From assembly GCA_951394405.1 (NCBI GenBank), contig OX596343.1, positions 2,108,001-2,172,000 of the forward strand: a DNA stretch of 64,000 nucleotides, written 5' to 3'. The position numbers were made by a program, and so were the translations under genes. This stretch comes from Coprinellus micaceus (taxonomy: Eukaryota; Basidiomycota; Agaricomycetes; Agaricales; Psathyrellaceae). Positions 1-11,789 of this stretch are shown one piece after another (positions within the stretch are counted from its first letter, which is position 1; each line of letters begins with the position of its first letter). The notes below the pieces were generated by a model. The model saw nothing but the letters and a program-made list of their open reading frames with translations. It did no database searches and was not told the DNA's origin.

Positions 1-595
1 TCCACGAGGAGCGTGATACACGTCTCCGGACCAACCCATCCAACGCCTGTCACCCCTCGAGCTGTCCCAAGAATATCTGCCTACCTGCAGGATAACGTCT
101 AATTATATTGATTCCATGGGTTCCACATTTTCTCCGAGGTTTCATAAACACTTTCAAATTCTTCTCTCGGAATCGTAGCATCTGGAGTCGAGTCGGATGT
201 CTTTGGCGCCCGGGTGACGTCAGATCTAATCTAATCTTATCAGGGCGGCGATTGTGGCGCAACATAGCGGTGGAATGTCGTGGAAGGTTGAATCTTGATC
301 AGATTGCTGTGAAGATGGGCGTTCGAGGTCCCCTTCACAGAAGATTAACGGCGGGGAACCTAGTATCATTTAGCATCTGGGGTGTGGAACAGCGGCGAGG
401 GCAGAAAAATGGGGTGCAACACTGCCTCGCATGATGGGGGAGACTTCGGAAAGAGCCGAGAGTTGGGCGTATAAGAACATTTGCTAAGCACGTCCCTTTT
501 CTCCTTACGACCATCATCTCCTCAGGTGAGCCCCCCAGCGTTCGATCCACCCCTCAACGCCCACTGATTTCGCCCCCGATTGCGTCCCTCCAGCC
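1..595 (+). promoter_or_regulatory. Upstream region and core promoter of cyclophilin gene
   Basis: No gene is recognisable in the first 595 bases. A TATA-like hexamer TATAAG lies at 470-475, about 120 nt before the cyclophilin ATG at 596, and the sequence between them becomes pyrimidine-rich, as is usual before fungal start codons. The reading frames that cross this stretch are GC-driven and do not resemble proteins. Confidence 0.5.
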
Positions 596-1265
596 ATGTC
601 CAACCCCTACGTGAGTCTCGCCGCCATCGACCGCCCCCGATTAAAAATCTGACAATTTCCTGGCGGGATTTTCGTGCAGTTTGACATCAAAATTGGCGAC
701 CAGGCGGCTCGTCGCGTTACCTTCAAGCTCTATGACGACGTCGTCCCCCAGACCGCCCGCAACTTCCGCGAGCTCTCCACCGGCCAGAACGGCTACGGCT
801 ACGCTGGCTCCATCTTCCACCGTGTCATCCCCGGCTTCATGCTCCAGGGCGGAGACTTCACCAGGCACAACGGCACTGGCGGCAAGTCCATCTACGGCGA
901 GCGCTTCAAGGGTGAGTAGTCGCGGCGCTGGGATGGATCAGAGGCTAATGAATGATTAGATGAGAACTTCAAGCTCAAGCACACAAAGCCTGGACTCCTC
1001 TCCATGGCCAACGCCGGCCCCAACACCAACGGCTCCCAGTTCTTCATCACCACCGTCGTCACTGGGTGGTTGGATGGCAAGCATGTCGTCTTTGGTGCGT
1101 ACACACTCCCTGTTGGTTCATCGATCGATTTATCTGAACTGACTTTATGGGGATGCAGGTGAGGTCATTGAGGGCTTGAACGTCGTCAAGGACATTGAGG
1201 CCCAGGGTTCTTCCAACGGAAAGACCAAGGTCGAAATCAAGATCATCGGCTCCGGCGTCGTCTAA
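596..1265 (+). CDS. CPR1: Cyclophilin A-type peptidyl-prolyl cis-trans isomerase (4 exons)
   Basis: Cytosolic cyclophilin that catalyses cis-trans isomerisation of peptidyl-proline bonds and is the usual cyclosporin A receptor. Exons are 596-610, 680-911, 960-1094 and 1159-1265; introns are 69, 48 and 64 bp, all GT-AG, and all phases agree. The product is 162 aa, the normal length for single-domain cyclophilin A. Visible family features are the catalytic arginine in [15 protein letters not shown], the following [16 protein letters not shown] loop, the [14 protein letters not shown] segment, and [10 protein letters not shown] with the tryptophan needed for cyclosporin binding. There is no signal peptide or extra domain. 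The start follows a pyrimidine-rich leader and gives the standard short N-terminus (MSNPYF). Codon use is strongly C-ending, as expected for an abundant protein. The name follows the yeast cytosolic cyclophilin; the exact ortholog symbol in this species is not determinable. Confidence 0.97.
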
Positions 1266-3734
1266 ACTCGTATCTTTATGATGGACTAGCGGCCCCTCTT
1301 GTTTATTAAACCCAACAAACACTGTAGTTGTACCCTATACACAATCGGAAGCTCAGAGCTAGCTTGCTTGCACGACATAGATTTTCTGGAAACCTCCCTT
1401 CCTTCCCCTCCACCCGTCGTGGAGGTGACGTCTTCCGTTCTAGCAGTGGCGATTAGCTTTTTGTGAGTTAGGATGATCTCAGTTGGAGCTTGAAGCTTGA
1501 ACGCCGCCACAGATCTAGCAGGATCAAGCACATGGCTGGGGCCGTCTCCGCTCTCTGCTCCTCGATACACGGGGGTCCTTGCGGGGCGGTGAAGAAATCG
1601 TGAGCCTCCAGGTCCCATCCGACCATCTCCAGGCGTAGAATATGTTCTAGCACCGGAGATGGTCTGGCACGATCTATCCCCAGGACACGAACATCGGAGC
1701 CGTACTTTCGCCGTCGCTATCGGGTGCAGGTGCGTACTTCATCAGTTCTCTGAACCGGAGCTGGAGTGGCGTTCACTGCAGTAGCGGGAAAAAGCTTGAG
1801 AACGACATTTTGGGGTCCGAAGCTTCAAATCTCGATCCTCAGAACTCGAAGCGGTTCTATATCAAAGCAAGTTTCTCGAAGTAGTATAGCATAGCATGGC
1901 ACCGAACGGAACTTGAAGCGGTCTAGTGTAGTCGAAGGATGGATGCAGTGTGGTGACGCCATTATCGATGCTCGAGGAGAGCAACCCGAGTAGGGGTACC
2001 CGTGTTCCGGAGTCACTTGGGGCTTTGAGAGACGACAAAGAGATTTCTTTCAGTCTCTTTCACCAAAGAGGTTGCGGCGATGAATGGATGCAAATGACGA
2101 AAACATCACGTCTTCTTTCCCTTGGTGCTTTGATCGGCCCCTGTGGGGGCCCGAGCGGAAGTTAGCGGACCGTTGGAAGTTGAGATCGTCGCTGGGGGAG
2201 CAGGAGGAGATGAGGATGGGGAGATTATCTTATCTTATCTTATCTTCCGGAGGGAACTGATTAGCCAGCGCTTCGGCGGAATGAGCATATGTTCTACCCC
2301 TTTCTCTGATATTGACCCCCGGTCCAGAGCCTAGGGGTTCACCAAGGCGAATTTCCGGTCCCTCGCTCGACTGTGACGGAGACGGAGTCGGTCGAAGGCC
2401 CAAGCGACAACGGGTGGAATGGATTTGAGCTGGGCAAGGAGACTTCGGGCGGTGGTTAGGGAAATGGAAGGAGGGACGGAAAGGCTGTAGAATAAAGATT
2501 TAGTCTGTATGGTTTGTTGCATAATACGGTGAATGCGTTGGTGGAGGTGGGGTCCCTCTGAGGCGGAGGAGGGTTGTAGAGTGGCATGCCCCTAGATCAA
2601 GCGAATTGAATGTCTTTTGGAGGGTAAGCGGTGCGGCATTGCCTGTTGAAACGTATACACCCTGGTGGGCTAAGCCAACAGGTATATCAAGGGATACCAG
2701 GCCCAAGTACTTCAGATTCTCTTGGCTAGATCTTATACTACAGGGGTGTGGGTCACGAACTTCGAAGGTGGTGGTACGAGGTTGAAGTCGGAAGAGGCGC
2801 CCGTGGCCATCATCACAGCGAATTTAAGCGCCGCCTCAACTGACCACCTGCGCGTGACGATGGACCTGCCATCCTTCTATCTTTGACCACCACAGTGACC
2901 CTCAAAGCCTCTTCAATCTGAGAGCGCGTTCCTCGCTATATACCCTTGGACGAACGCCCTCCACCCCGCTTTGCTTATAACCTTGGGAGGAGCTCTGGCA
3001 GTGGACTCAATCACCATCGACGCCGCAGGTTCGCCGCCAAATGAAGAGACGTCCCCTCATTTCTACATGCCCTTCGTTCCCCGGTCACTGAAGTCTCCAC
3101 CGTCTCGCAGGAATCTGGGAGGTAGAAGGATACCTCGATCGTTACTCAGGAGACTACATATGTCCGAGCGCAACCAGGCGTTCACGACCCAGGCCCGGGT
3201 GAAGGGTCGAACATGCGCAATATATCTGCCAGCGATACCCAAAGTACGACCCCTCGTCGTCCCCTCCGTTAAGGTCGAGAGCGCGGTCGCTTGCTGCTTT
3301 AGTTCATCCTCCCCCAAAGGCATCCTCGTCGAAATTAGACTCAATTCCGATCGCGCCTTCTAAGCCGATAAGCTTCAACCGGAGGTCACCTGCGAGTGCT
3401 TTAGGCGCCCTGTGACCCCTGACGCCCCGATTTGGGGCGAGGACACTGAAACACGGTTTCCGTAACGCTCCACACCAGTTCTTACTTTAGAAATCAACGC
3501 CTGACGCTGCGTCCCTTGGGCTTGGAATCGGGAGGGCGTCATCCCAATCGAGGCTGATCCGCCTGTACCACCCATTCCTTGGAGCAGGGGGGTAGGGCCC
3601 ATGGATTGTCTAGCATCCCGCGTAAACTGTGCTCGCGAAAGGTTTGTGTATAGATAAACATCATCTCGCGACGTTGTTTCTACTGGGTTTCTGGAAGAAC
3701 TCCTGCACGAACGACTAACTTTACCTTACCCTGG
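1266..3734. other. Intergenic region without recognisable gene
   Basis: About 2.5 kb between the cyclophilin and DUF6534 genes. A short tandem repeat of TTATC (four units) lies at 2225-2246. An open frame at 2971-3363 on the plus strand follows a TATATA-like motif near 2937, but its product resembles no family I know. The part just before 3735 is probably the promoter and leader of the next gene. Confidence 0.5.
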
Positions 3735-5221
3735 ATGGCGTCGGAGCTGCTCCTGTAAGTTGCCTTCTTATCTCCCCGTGTCTGACATTGTATTGACACT
3801 GCCTGCTGCTAGGGTTGGACCCACCGTAAGTGGATGAGACTTTCTGCACAGGTCTGAACGATTCACCGCCTTGTGCCTCCTCACCTTTAGCTCATTGGCT
3901 CACTCGTCGCGTACCTCAGTTTCGGAGCCTTCCTTGTCCAGCTAGGTGAGTCGCTACCACCTTACCGCTTGATCAACCCTAATCCATCGCGAAGTGAACT
4001 ACGCCTTGAACCCTTTAGATGGCAACCAAAGACCGATACATGCCTTGGGTGCGCCCCTTTACTTTGGAACGCGACTCTGTCTAATACACGACGCGTCCAT
4101 TTAGTCACTGCAGTAGCAGTAGCCGAGGTCGGGGGAGTCATTATCGTGACTGAATATGCTTGGAGAGTGCTCTGCCTCGCAACTATCGATAAAAGTCGTC
4201 TGCTCGCCCTTTCAAACTGGAGCGCCGCCGCACCCGCATTCTATGGTTCCCGTCAGTTCCCTCCCTCGGACGAAGAACATCGCTACTGACACACATCCTA
4301 GTGGCGCTTCTCGTCCAATGCTTTTTCGCTTGGTGCGTATCACATCTCACATCCTCTTGGACGATAGGCTTGACTGGAACCACCATCGAACATAGGCAAA
4401 TACGGACTTTGGCAAAAGGCTTGGCTAGGTTCGTCGTCCCGATTATCATCGTAGCCGTACGTCCATGCACCCTCCTTGCCTGTTTCTCGCTCGACACGAC
4501 ATTCTGCAAATAGATCAGCCTAGCACAATTCTCCGCCGCTATTGCCATCTGTGTACAGGCGAGTATATGCTCTCTCAGATCCACACGCAAAATAGGCCCT
4601 TACACCCCTTAGTGTAGTTCTCCAAGCTCGGGAAGAACATAGCTCTTATCCGCCAGCTCAGACCGACCGTCATCGCCCAACGAACCTCAGCCCTAGGAGC
4701 TGACGTCCTCATCACAAGCGCCCTCACATATCTCGTGAGTAGTTATCGTCCGTTCGTTCGACCCCCTCTCATTTTTCCGCCTTAGCTTTGGAAGCACAGG
4801 TCGGCCACATGTCTGTCGGCAACCCGCAAACTCCTCAACGGGCTCATTATCAACGCTCTCGAAAACGCGGCTATCACAACCTTGTTCGTGGCCCTGAGTC
4901 TCTCGACCTACCTTGCCTTCCCGAGGAATAACCTTCATCAAGCATTGTGAGTCCAGGCCACTCCACTCGCTGTTGACACTGACCGCGTTTCCACCGTCTA
5001 GCCAACAAACTATTGGGGGACTGTACGCCAATGTGCTAATGGCTAGCCTCAATGGGAGGATCCGCCGGCGACAAGCCCAGGCTCGAGAGCAAGGCATCAA
5101 TGTCTCGTTCGGCGCCGTCCCCCCTTCGAGTGGCGAAAAGTCGCCAGAGCCAACTCCTCCTCGCCACCCGTCGGACCCAGACCCCCAGCCAACCGCCACC
5201 CAGCCAACCGCCAGTGTGTGA
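3735..5221 (+). CDS. DUF6534-family seven-transmembrane protein (11 exons)
   Basis: Integral membrane protein of the DUF6534 family, greatly expanded in Agaricomycetes; its biochemical role is unknown. Exons are 3735-3754, 3813-3825, 3891-3945, 3995-4048, 4105-4245, 4302-4332, 4396-4456, 4514-4558, 4618-4734, 4786-4946 and 5002-5221. Every phase joins and the product is 305 aa. Family hallmarks in order are the N-terminal MASELLLVGPTLIGSL with the first helix, the QCFFAW motif at the end of a middle helix, the LAQFSAAIAICVQ helix, the ALGADVLITSALTYL helix, and the LYANVLMASLN motif before a hydrophilic C-terminal tail rich in Pro, Ser and Thr. Intron 8 (4559-4617) would begin with GC rather than GT; this is the only choice that keeps the frame. 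The gene appears intact. Antisense frames over it are shadows. Confidence 0.92.
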
Positions 5222-5819
5222 CTCTCGGATTTGTGGTCGGTGTGGGTGGGTAAGCACCTGTCCAAGCAATCACGGGGTTTTCGAGCTGAACGGAACCTGT
5301 GAGCTCTGCCAGTACGTCCGAGCCTAATGTGCTGCATTCAGACCTGGAGTCTGACAGTTGGAGAACTAGGGGGAGGAGTATCTCGCACACGCATGCAAGC
5401 ATGCATCTATTCCATGTACATTACCACTGCTACCATCTACCCATCCGTATTATCTACCCTTCGGACGTGCTTTCAATTTTCTTCTGTGCCAGAGAACCAG
5501 ATAGTTTGACGGTATTCCCGGCAAGGATGGGGACGGGAAGACGCGGGCGCTTGCTTAAGCGCCCATCAATTTCACTGTTGCTCTTGCAAGCGGTCCTCCA
5601 AGTTCCGCCCGGCTGGTATTCGGGAGGTACATATTTTGCATTTAGGTCTTATTGCCGGGGCAAGGCAGCGATGTTGGGTGTCGCGTGATTGTCGTTTGGG
5701 AAGAGGCACCGCGTCCCTTCCAAGAGTAGGAACGAGTCCGTGTGAGGTGAACTGCATTAATTCGTCCGAAGCTATCGAGATCGCGGGGCCTACTGGCTTC
5801 GCGCGTGGTGGGCAAGGGT
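5222..5819. other. Intergenic region downstream of the DUF6534 gene
   Basis: I see no gene here. It presumably holds the 3' UTR of the upstream gene and ends where sequence homologous to the segment at 42770 begins. Confidence 0.4.
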
Positions 5820-8800
5820 TATTTTGACTTCCATCTATTATCGTATAGAATAGAATCCATAGTGACTGGGCTCACTGGTTTTGGGCGGGGTCATCGTAAT
5901 CGTGATGGGTTCCTTTGTACTACCCACAACACCATTCACGGCCTCACGACTCCGTGTATAGAAAAGGATGAAAGAAGGGAGCCCCTAGACCTTCCCTCAA
6001 CACGAGGGCTCATGTACACACACCAACCATCGAGGGGCCGTGCCAGATCTGAGGTCCAGTTCGAGAGCTACGTTCCTCGCCGGTCTGTTGGTGCTCTCCC
6101 CTCTCCTCTCCTCTCCCCCTCTCCAGTGTTTCCGTCCCTTCCATAACACGGGCATACCCCTTTACTGCACGACCTCGACTTGGGTCGTTGACTTGAGCCG
6201 CGTTCGGTAGGGTTGTCCTGAGCCGCGTGGAGTTCGGTGAAAACGCGGTCATGGGTCAGTCGCAAGGCGTCGCGTTGGCCTCCGGAATCACGTTGGAACG
6301 TTCGTCGTGTTGACTTGGGCTCGAAGCCGGAACGCACCTCAAAGATGCTGTCGGTACATTCACCAGTCCATCCTCGAAAAGCCAATGTCGCTTACATAAA
6401 TTGGGACTGACCCAGATACATGTGCCGAAACCCTTCTCCCACTCCCTACAAAGTCTCTAGTTCTCTGCTTCTGTCCTCCGCCAGCACCCTCCCCAACCTC
6501 TCTTTCTCTATCCAACTTCCTTTTCCCCCCCTACTCTCCACTCCACTGCCTAGAGTCGTACTGCGCATACACTGCATCTCCCCCGTTCCCATCCCTCACA
6601 CCCTATTGCGAGAGCGGGAGAGGATCCTTCCTCCGTGCCTCCACATGCTTCTGTTTCGAGGGAAGTCCTGGTAGGCGTTGTCATGATCTTACGCGTCTCA
6701 TCCCATTCGCCCGCCCGTCCGCCTCATTCTACTCGTCTACCCGTCCGCCTCGTCCCCTCGCCCGCCCGTCCGCCTGTACGACAGACCCGCCTACGAGGCC
6801 CGACTACCTGTCAGCCCCTTACCTCATATATATATACGGCTCCCTCATCTATACGTTCCCCTAGATTCGTCCTCCTGTATTTCTTCGTCCACCGTATATC
6901 CTATTCGTCTTCCCCGTTCTCTCGCCTGTGCCGGTTCCCTCCCGCCTTTGGTGTTCGATCCTCACAGGCGTCGACGTCCATCGCCGGATCGAATCGAATC
7001 GAACCCAACCCACTCGAAGATCGAGGTGTTCGGTGGAGGAGTCAAACCCATTGAAGGGGTGCCGAGGTGTTGAGTGGGAGGTGCCGAGGCAATTCAAGGG
7101 GTGAGAAACGTTGCTAAGTAGAACTTGAAGGAAATGCGAATCGATGAACCGATGGCGATGGCGATTCTCCGTTGAGGCTTGGTGCGGAGGTCAAAGGTCA
7201 AGTATCAGGGGTCGGCTGTGCCGACACCACCGTCGTCGTGGACTCTGGAGCTGCCATGCTTGATTGGGCGGTGTGGTTCCGCCTGGCTTTCACTAGCCCG
7301 GGTACACAGGTGCTGAGGCCCTGTGTGTCGGAGATAAGAGTTGAGGTCGTGGAGAACAACGACGGGCGATCGTCCTACCAGGTCGCAGTGCACGCGCACG
7401 GTGGGGTTCCCGCCTCGGGTCAGAGGGTATCTGCTTGATTATCGCCGGGATTTTGTCACCCAGGGCTCGCTACGTAGGTCTTCGTCGTACAGGTGCCCAC
7501 GCCTCCACTTCAGATCACGACCTCTTCACGACGAAGGAACACACCCCCGTCCTCGCTGACCTCCGCCTCCCAAAACGTAGCATTCACGTACACCCCGGGT
7601 GTAAATCCTCCCAAACCCAAGGCCCGTACCTCGTCGTCACCCTTTTGCTCCTCGCTTTGGAGGAAGAGCCCCCATGGTCCGGCTCATCTCGACAAGCTTG
7701 TCTTCCATGTGGGAGGGTTGAACCCGGGGAAGACGAGTGCGAAAACGACGAGGAATGAGGGAGGTAGAGATCGAGGGACGCTTATGTTCACGTTTGGGTA
7801 TAGCGAGTACGAGGAAGTCGTTGAGCGAGGGAGATGGATCCGGCAGGAAGGAAGTTCCATTCCAGCAAGGGTAGGCACGCTGAGGTGGTTAATGGCATGC
7901 ACCGGTTCTCTGCGTTCTAGCACTCGTATCGGGTCGTCAAGTGTGGTGGCGAGGCCACGGATACGAGTGCGACGGAGAGAGAGGGAGGCCAAGGAGAGGA
8001 AAGTCTGCATGAGAGGTGAGTTTTTGTCGTGTTAATACACCGATAAAACGCATGCCTCACCTTTGTCGGCGTCTCCGGACCCTAGATCCAACCGCTTCAG
8101 CGCGTCCCCGCCGCCGTCGATCCTTGCAGCATGGCCGCCTTGCGCCTAAACCTCAATTGACATGCACCCTCGGTTTCGAGCTCAGAACTACACTTGATCT
8201 TTGAAGAAGCCGCTGTGTCATCGAGTGCGTGGTGTGAATGAGAAGAGAGGGAGAGAATGGGGATGGCGGGGCGTCAACATTTGGTGGATCGAAAGACTGC
8301 CTGCGTTTGGGCGGGCCTGAAGGCTCCCTCGGTCAACCGTGTTTTTGAGCGATTCGACGCGTCCTGGCATTGTGGCGTGCACGCTCGCAGGAAACGGGCG
8401 TCATTGTTGAGGGTGTTTCTCGGAGACGAAGGCTCATGCCAGGAGCAGGGACGAGGGTTTGTCGAGGCTGTTGGGCAGGGGTCCCTGGAGCTGTCAGGCG
8501 TCCTCGAGCGACGGCAGCGACGGGAGGGTCTTGATGGGGTAGAAACTCGAGGTACAGGATCCACGTAGGGATTTCTGAATTTCTGCGATGTTGTGGGCGA
8601 CGACAACGAGGACGTTCAGCACTAGGCTCGGTGCTGTTCGTGACAATGATGTTGATGGTTGGGGTTAGGGTCCCCCCTCCCCTCCTGCTTTGAACCACGA
8701 CCGAGGTTGTTCTCTACCATCATACCAGGTGCGTATGCTTATCGTTCTCGTCCCTCTCTGTCTCAACGAAAAGAGACAGCTCGAATAGAGATGCATATGA

Positions 8801-9257
8801 ATGTCGCACAAACTCTGAGAGGCCTCCGGCATCCCTAGCCCCGTCATTTCTTCCCTCACCTGCGGCGGCACCACCAAGGCACCCATGAGGACGCCTTCCT
8901 TAGCCATGGATCAGCATGTTCTCTTTTCATGGTTAGTATATATCGCGGTCTCAAATCCTGATATGTACTTACTAGTGGATCTCTGCCCGCATGCATCAGT
9001 TCACACTTAAGCGCCCGTTGCGCCATGCTGTGTTTGAACCTCGATCTGGGTGACGGTGGGAGGGAGGCTGTGCCCTGCGTTGGAATGGAAGCTGTGGTCC
9101 CTGTCCGGATTCGCTCCTTGCTTTCCCCCACCACTAGGCCGAAGTTGAGGAACTCATCATCCTCCTGTTCCTCCTGTTTCCCTCATCCTCCATTGGCAAT
9201 ACCTGCTGAATGTTTCTCCACAAACATACCCTATCCAAGGATCATCCCGACACTACA

Positions 9258-9650
9258 ATGGCAGCGAGATGTCGTGTTTCCTCTTCTTCTATCGCCGCTG
9301 GCACCAACTCCCTCATCACACCATCCAACGTCATCGAGCGACCATCTGCTACCAAACGCCAGCTTTCTGTCAGTCTCGATGACGACCTCGCACAGGATGG
9401 ACATGTCAAGCGCCCTCGACTTCATCCTGCTACACCTCCCACTTCTCGGAGACCGAGTGCGGTGTCAGGAAGGCACTCTCGCCGAGCTCCATCCTTCCCT
9501 GTGTCGGTCAGTGACGCTCGACCTGTACCCCTTCAAGAGGACAACCCAAAAACTTGTCTCCGAGACGATGTTAATGACCAGCACAGCAGCGTCGATCCAC
9601 TTGGTTCCCAGGGGCGTCCGAATATAACCACATCATGTATGCATGTGTAG
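9258..9650 (+). CDS. Unrecognised upstream open frame (possible 5' exon or separate gene)
   Basis: An open frame starting at the ATG at 9258 is followed by a possible 5' splice site at 9638-9640. A related sequence is found upstream of the second ULD gene (ending near 46370), including a matching DPLGSQGRPN-like end. I tested joining it to the ULD gene: the obvious splice to the CAG before the ULD start gives the wrong phase and an early stop in both copies. It may therefore be 5' leader sequence, part of another transcript, or an exon joined by a site I did not identify. No function is proposed. Confidence 0.25.
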   Translation: MAARCRVSSSSIAAGTNSLITPSNVIERPSATKRQLSVSLDDDLAQDGHVKRPRLHPATPPTSRRPSAVSGRHSRRAPSFPVSVSDARPVPLQEDNPKTCLRDDVNDQHSSVDPLGSQGRPNITTSCMHV

Positions 9651-9722
9651 TTAGGGCCGCTGAATGTCTTGCTGAAGAATGTTCTCATTTTCTTAGTCCC
9701 TTCTCAGTTCACATCCTCGTCC

Positions 9723-11789
9723 ATGGCGCCAAGCCTAGCAGGGCCTTCTCGGGCGATCCAGCACTTGTTCGCAAATGCCTCGGATTTCACAATTGGCCAG
9801 TTCAATAGCTACAATTTCGGCCAGGCAGGAGGTATGGACCACTCTGCACAGTGTTCTAGCATTACAAAGTGAATTGAGACTGCCAACTTAGACCAGCAAA
9901 TGCAACTGCTCATGCAACTGCTTCAAGCAGACCTTGCCCAGCGCAGTCTCTCACAACCTGTCAGATATAACGAGGCAAATGGGGTCACCATCACTGATGC
10001 TCTTGGCACCAAGATGGTCCTGCCACCCAGCATAATGCGTGAATTCCCAGTATGACTAGCTGTTATCTGCCTAGTCGTCTGTGCTAACATAACCAAAGGA
10101 TGTTCATGACCTCATGCTGAAGCATTTCTGGGGAAAGATAGGGGAGGAGCGTGTGGCTCAAAAAAGGTATTGCATGGTCACAGAACACAGTGGGATACTT
10201 GTCCAGGCTGAGGACTGGGGTTGTGTCTTGAACTCAGGTGAGGGACTGATCATGTGTATGACAGTTGAGAGGGTATGGGCAGAGTCAGTGCAGGACACTT
10301 GCCCCCAATGTGGCAAGACAAGACTTGGGACATACTATGAAAATGATGGTTGGATCAAGTGGTATGTATCCTGTTTCCACTTGATCAATTTTTGCTGTGC
10401 ACTGAGCATTATTTTGTATAGTCGAAGATGTACCAAGTTGTTCCCATGCTCAAGCAAGAAGCCCCAAAACATTAAGAATCCTCCTTGTCATGACAATGGG
10501 ATTGGGTGTTTCCGACATGTTCAGCAAACCTTTGTCCAAGTGGGTATTTTATACTCATAAATGAAGACTGCTTATGACTCTCCAGGGAGTATGTGTATGT
10601 CACTGTGCCTCTTGACATGTGTGGGCCTGGGTGGAATTGCTGATCAGGCCCTTTTCTCACTCTTCAGGATGTATGTTGCCATGCCTCTTGGTGTGTGCAG
10701 GTGGAATTGTTGATCTAGCCCTTTCCTCACTCTCCAGTTTGTATGTTGCCATGCCTTCTGACATGTGCAGACAGAATAGCTGATCTGGCCCTTTCCTCAC
10801 TCTCCAGATTGTATGTGGCCATGTCTTGTGATGTGTTGGGTGGGACTGCTGATCTGGCCCTTTCCTCACTCTCCAGACTGTGTGTTGCACTGCCTCTTGA
10901 CATGTGCAGGTGGGATTGCTGATCCTGCCCATTCTTCACTCTCCAGTATGTATGTTGCCATGCATTTTGACATGTGCAGACAGAATGTCTGATCTGGCCC
11001 CTTGCTTACACCCCAGGAAGTATGTTGCCCTGCCTCTTGACATGTGCAGGCAGAATGGTTGACCAAACCCATTATTTACTCTTCAGACTGTATGTTGCCA
11101 TACCTATTGATGTTTGCAAGTGGAATTGCTGACCTGGCCCTTTCCTCACTCTTCAGACTGTATGTTGCCATACCTATTGATGTTTGCAGGTGGAATTGCT
11201 GATCTTGCCTTTTCCTCCCTCTCCAGGATGTATGTTGGCATGTCTCTTGATATGTGTAGGTAGAACTGCTGATATAGCCCTTTCCTCACTCCCCAGTGGG
11301 TATGTTGGCATGCCCCTTAATGTGTATAGGTGGAATTCCTGATCTGGCCCTTTCCTCACTCCCCAGGATGTATGTTTTCATTGCTCCAGATTCCTGCAGC
11401 TGGATGCTCACTTCATTTTCTTTTCAGAAAGTAAGTCATTCTCCATCTCAACTCTGTATCAGCTCCCACATACAAGTGCTCCAATTATCACTTTCTTGCT
11501 GTCCAGCAAGTATGTCCTTTATTTCCTTCAACATCTATCTTCTGTACTTACCCTCTCATAGTGGGTATGTCATAACACATATATATGAATACCATCTATC
11601 CCCTAAATGTTCCATGGGTCTTATCTTTCCCTGTGTACTCAGTGCAAGGCCATCCAGCAAGAAGAGTCAAGATGTGTGTACATTTCCTTCCATGCTGGCC
11701 CTTTGGCTAATTATCCTCACTCACAGTTGAAGAACTGCCATAATAGGGCAACCTCCACTTCAAGTACAAGACTGCAAGTGTATGAATAG
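9723..11789 (+). CDS. ULD (ubiquitin-like)/zinc-ribbon protein with 15 single-codon exons, copy A
   Basis: Exons are 9723-9831, 9892-10049, 10099-10361 and 10422-10539, then fifteen 3-nt exons at 10586, 10668, 10738, 10808, 10877, 10947, 11017, 11087, 11157, 11227, 11297, 11367, 11428, 11507 and 11562, then 11643-11789 ending in TAG. All phases join, giving 279 aa. Residues about 20-40 carry the FTIGQF...GDQ motif common in agaricomycete NLR and ULD proteins. Residues about 70-155 form a ubiquitin-like fold of the ULD type (ITDALG...LPPSIM..., WGCVLNSGEGLIMCM). Two cysteine pairs (CPQC and CRRC, residues about 158-180) look like a zinc ribbon. The codon exons spell G-D-F-I-T-Y-E-T-T-D-W-D-K-Q-W and lead into a Cys-containing tail with the motif RCVYISFHAGPL. 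The function of the family is not established. The start is the first ATG in frame with the motif; the paralog has an equivalent Met. Confidence 0.72.
10540..11642 (+). repeat. Tandem intron/codon-exon array, copy A (70-bp period)
   Basis: Between exon 4 and the last exon lie sixteen introns separated by exactly 3 nt. Successive codon exons from 10668 to 11367 are spaced 70, 70, 69, 70, 70, 70, 70, 70, 70 and 70 bp. Each unit has a GTATGT-type donor, a CTGAT or CTGAC/TTGAC branch-like motif, a polypyrimidine run and CAG, then one codon. The last three codon exons (11428, 11507, 11562) are separated by non-repetitive introns of 58, 76 and 52 bp but are also exactly 3 nt. Seen as DNA, this is a tandem repeat; read as RNA, every unit is a full intron plus one codon. 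Confidence 0.85.

Noticed and set aside
4183..4590. Minus-strand open frame of 135 codons over the DUF6534 gene
   Set aside because: It is antisense to confirmed exons and introns, has no homology signal, and crosses exon boundaries without regard to them.
6420..7097. Long Pro/Ser/Arg-rich frames in the GC-rich block
   Set aside because: They arise from CT-rich and CCGT-rich low-complexity tracts and are not conserved as frames between the duplicated copies.
9258..9838. Joining the upstream frame at 9258 to the ULD gene as its first exon
   Set aside because: The evident donor and acceptor join in the wrong phase and give a stop soon after, in both paralogs.
10586..11369. Regular 70-bp repeat resembling a CRISPR array
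   Set aside because: The whole 70-bp unit is conserved rather than a short repeat with unique spacers, the genome is fungal, and the units carry splice signals inside a eukaryotic gene.
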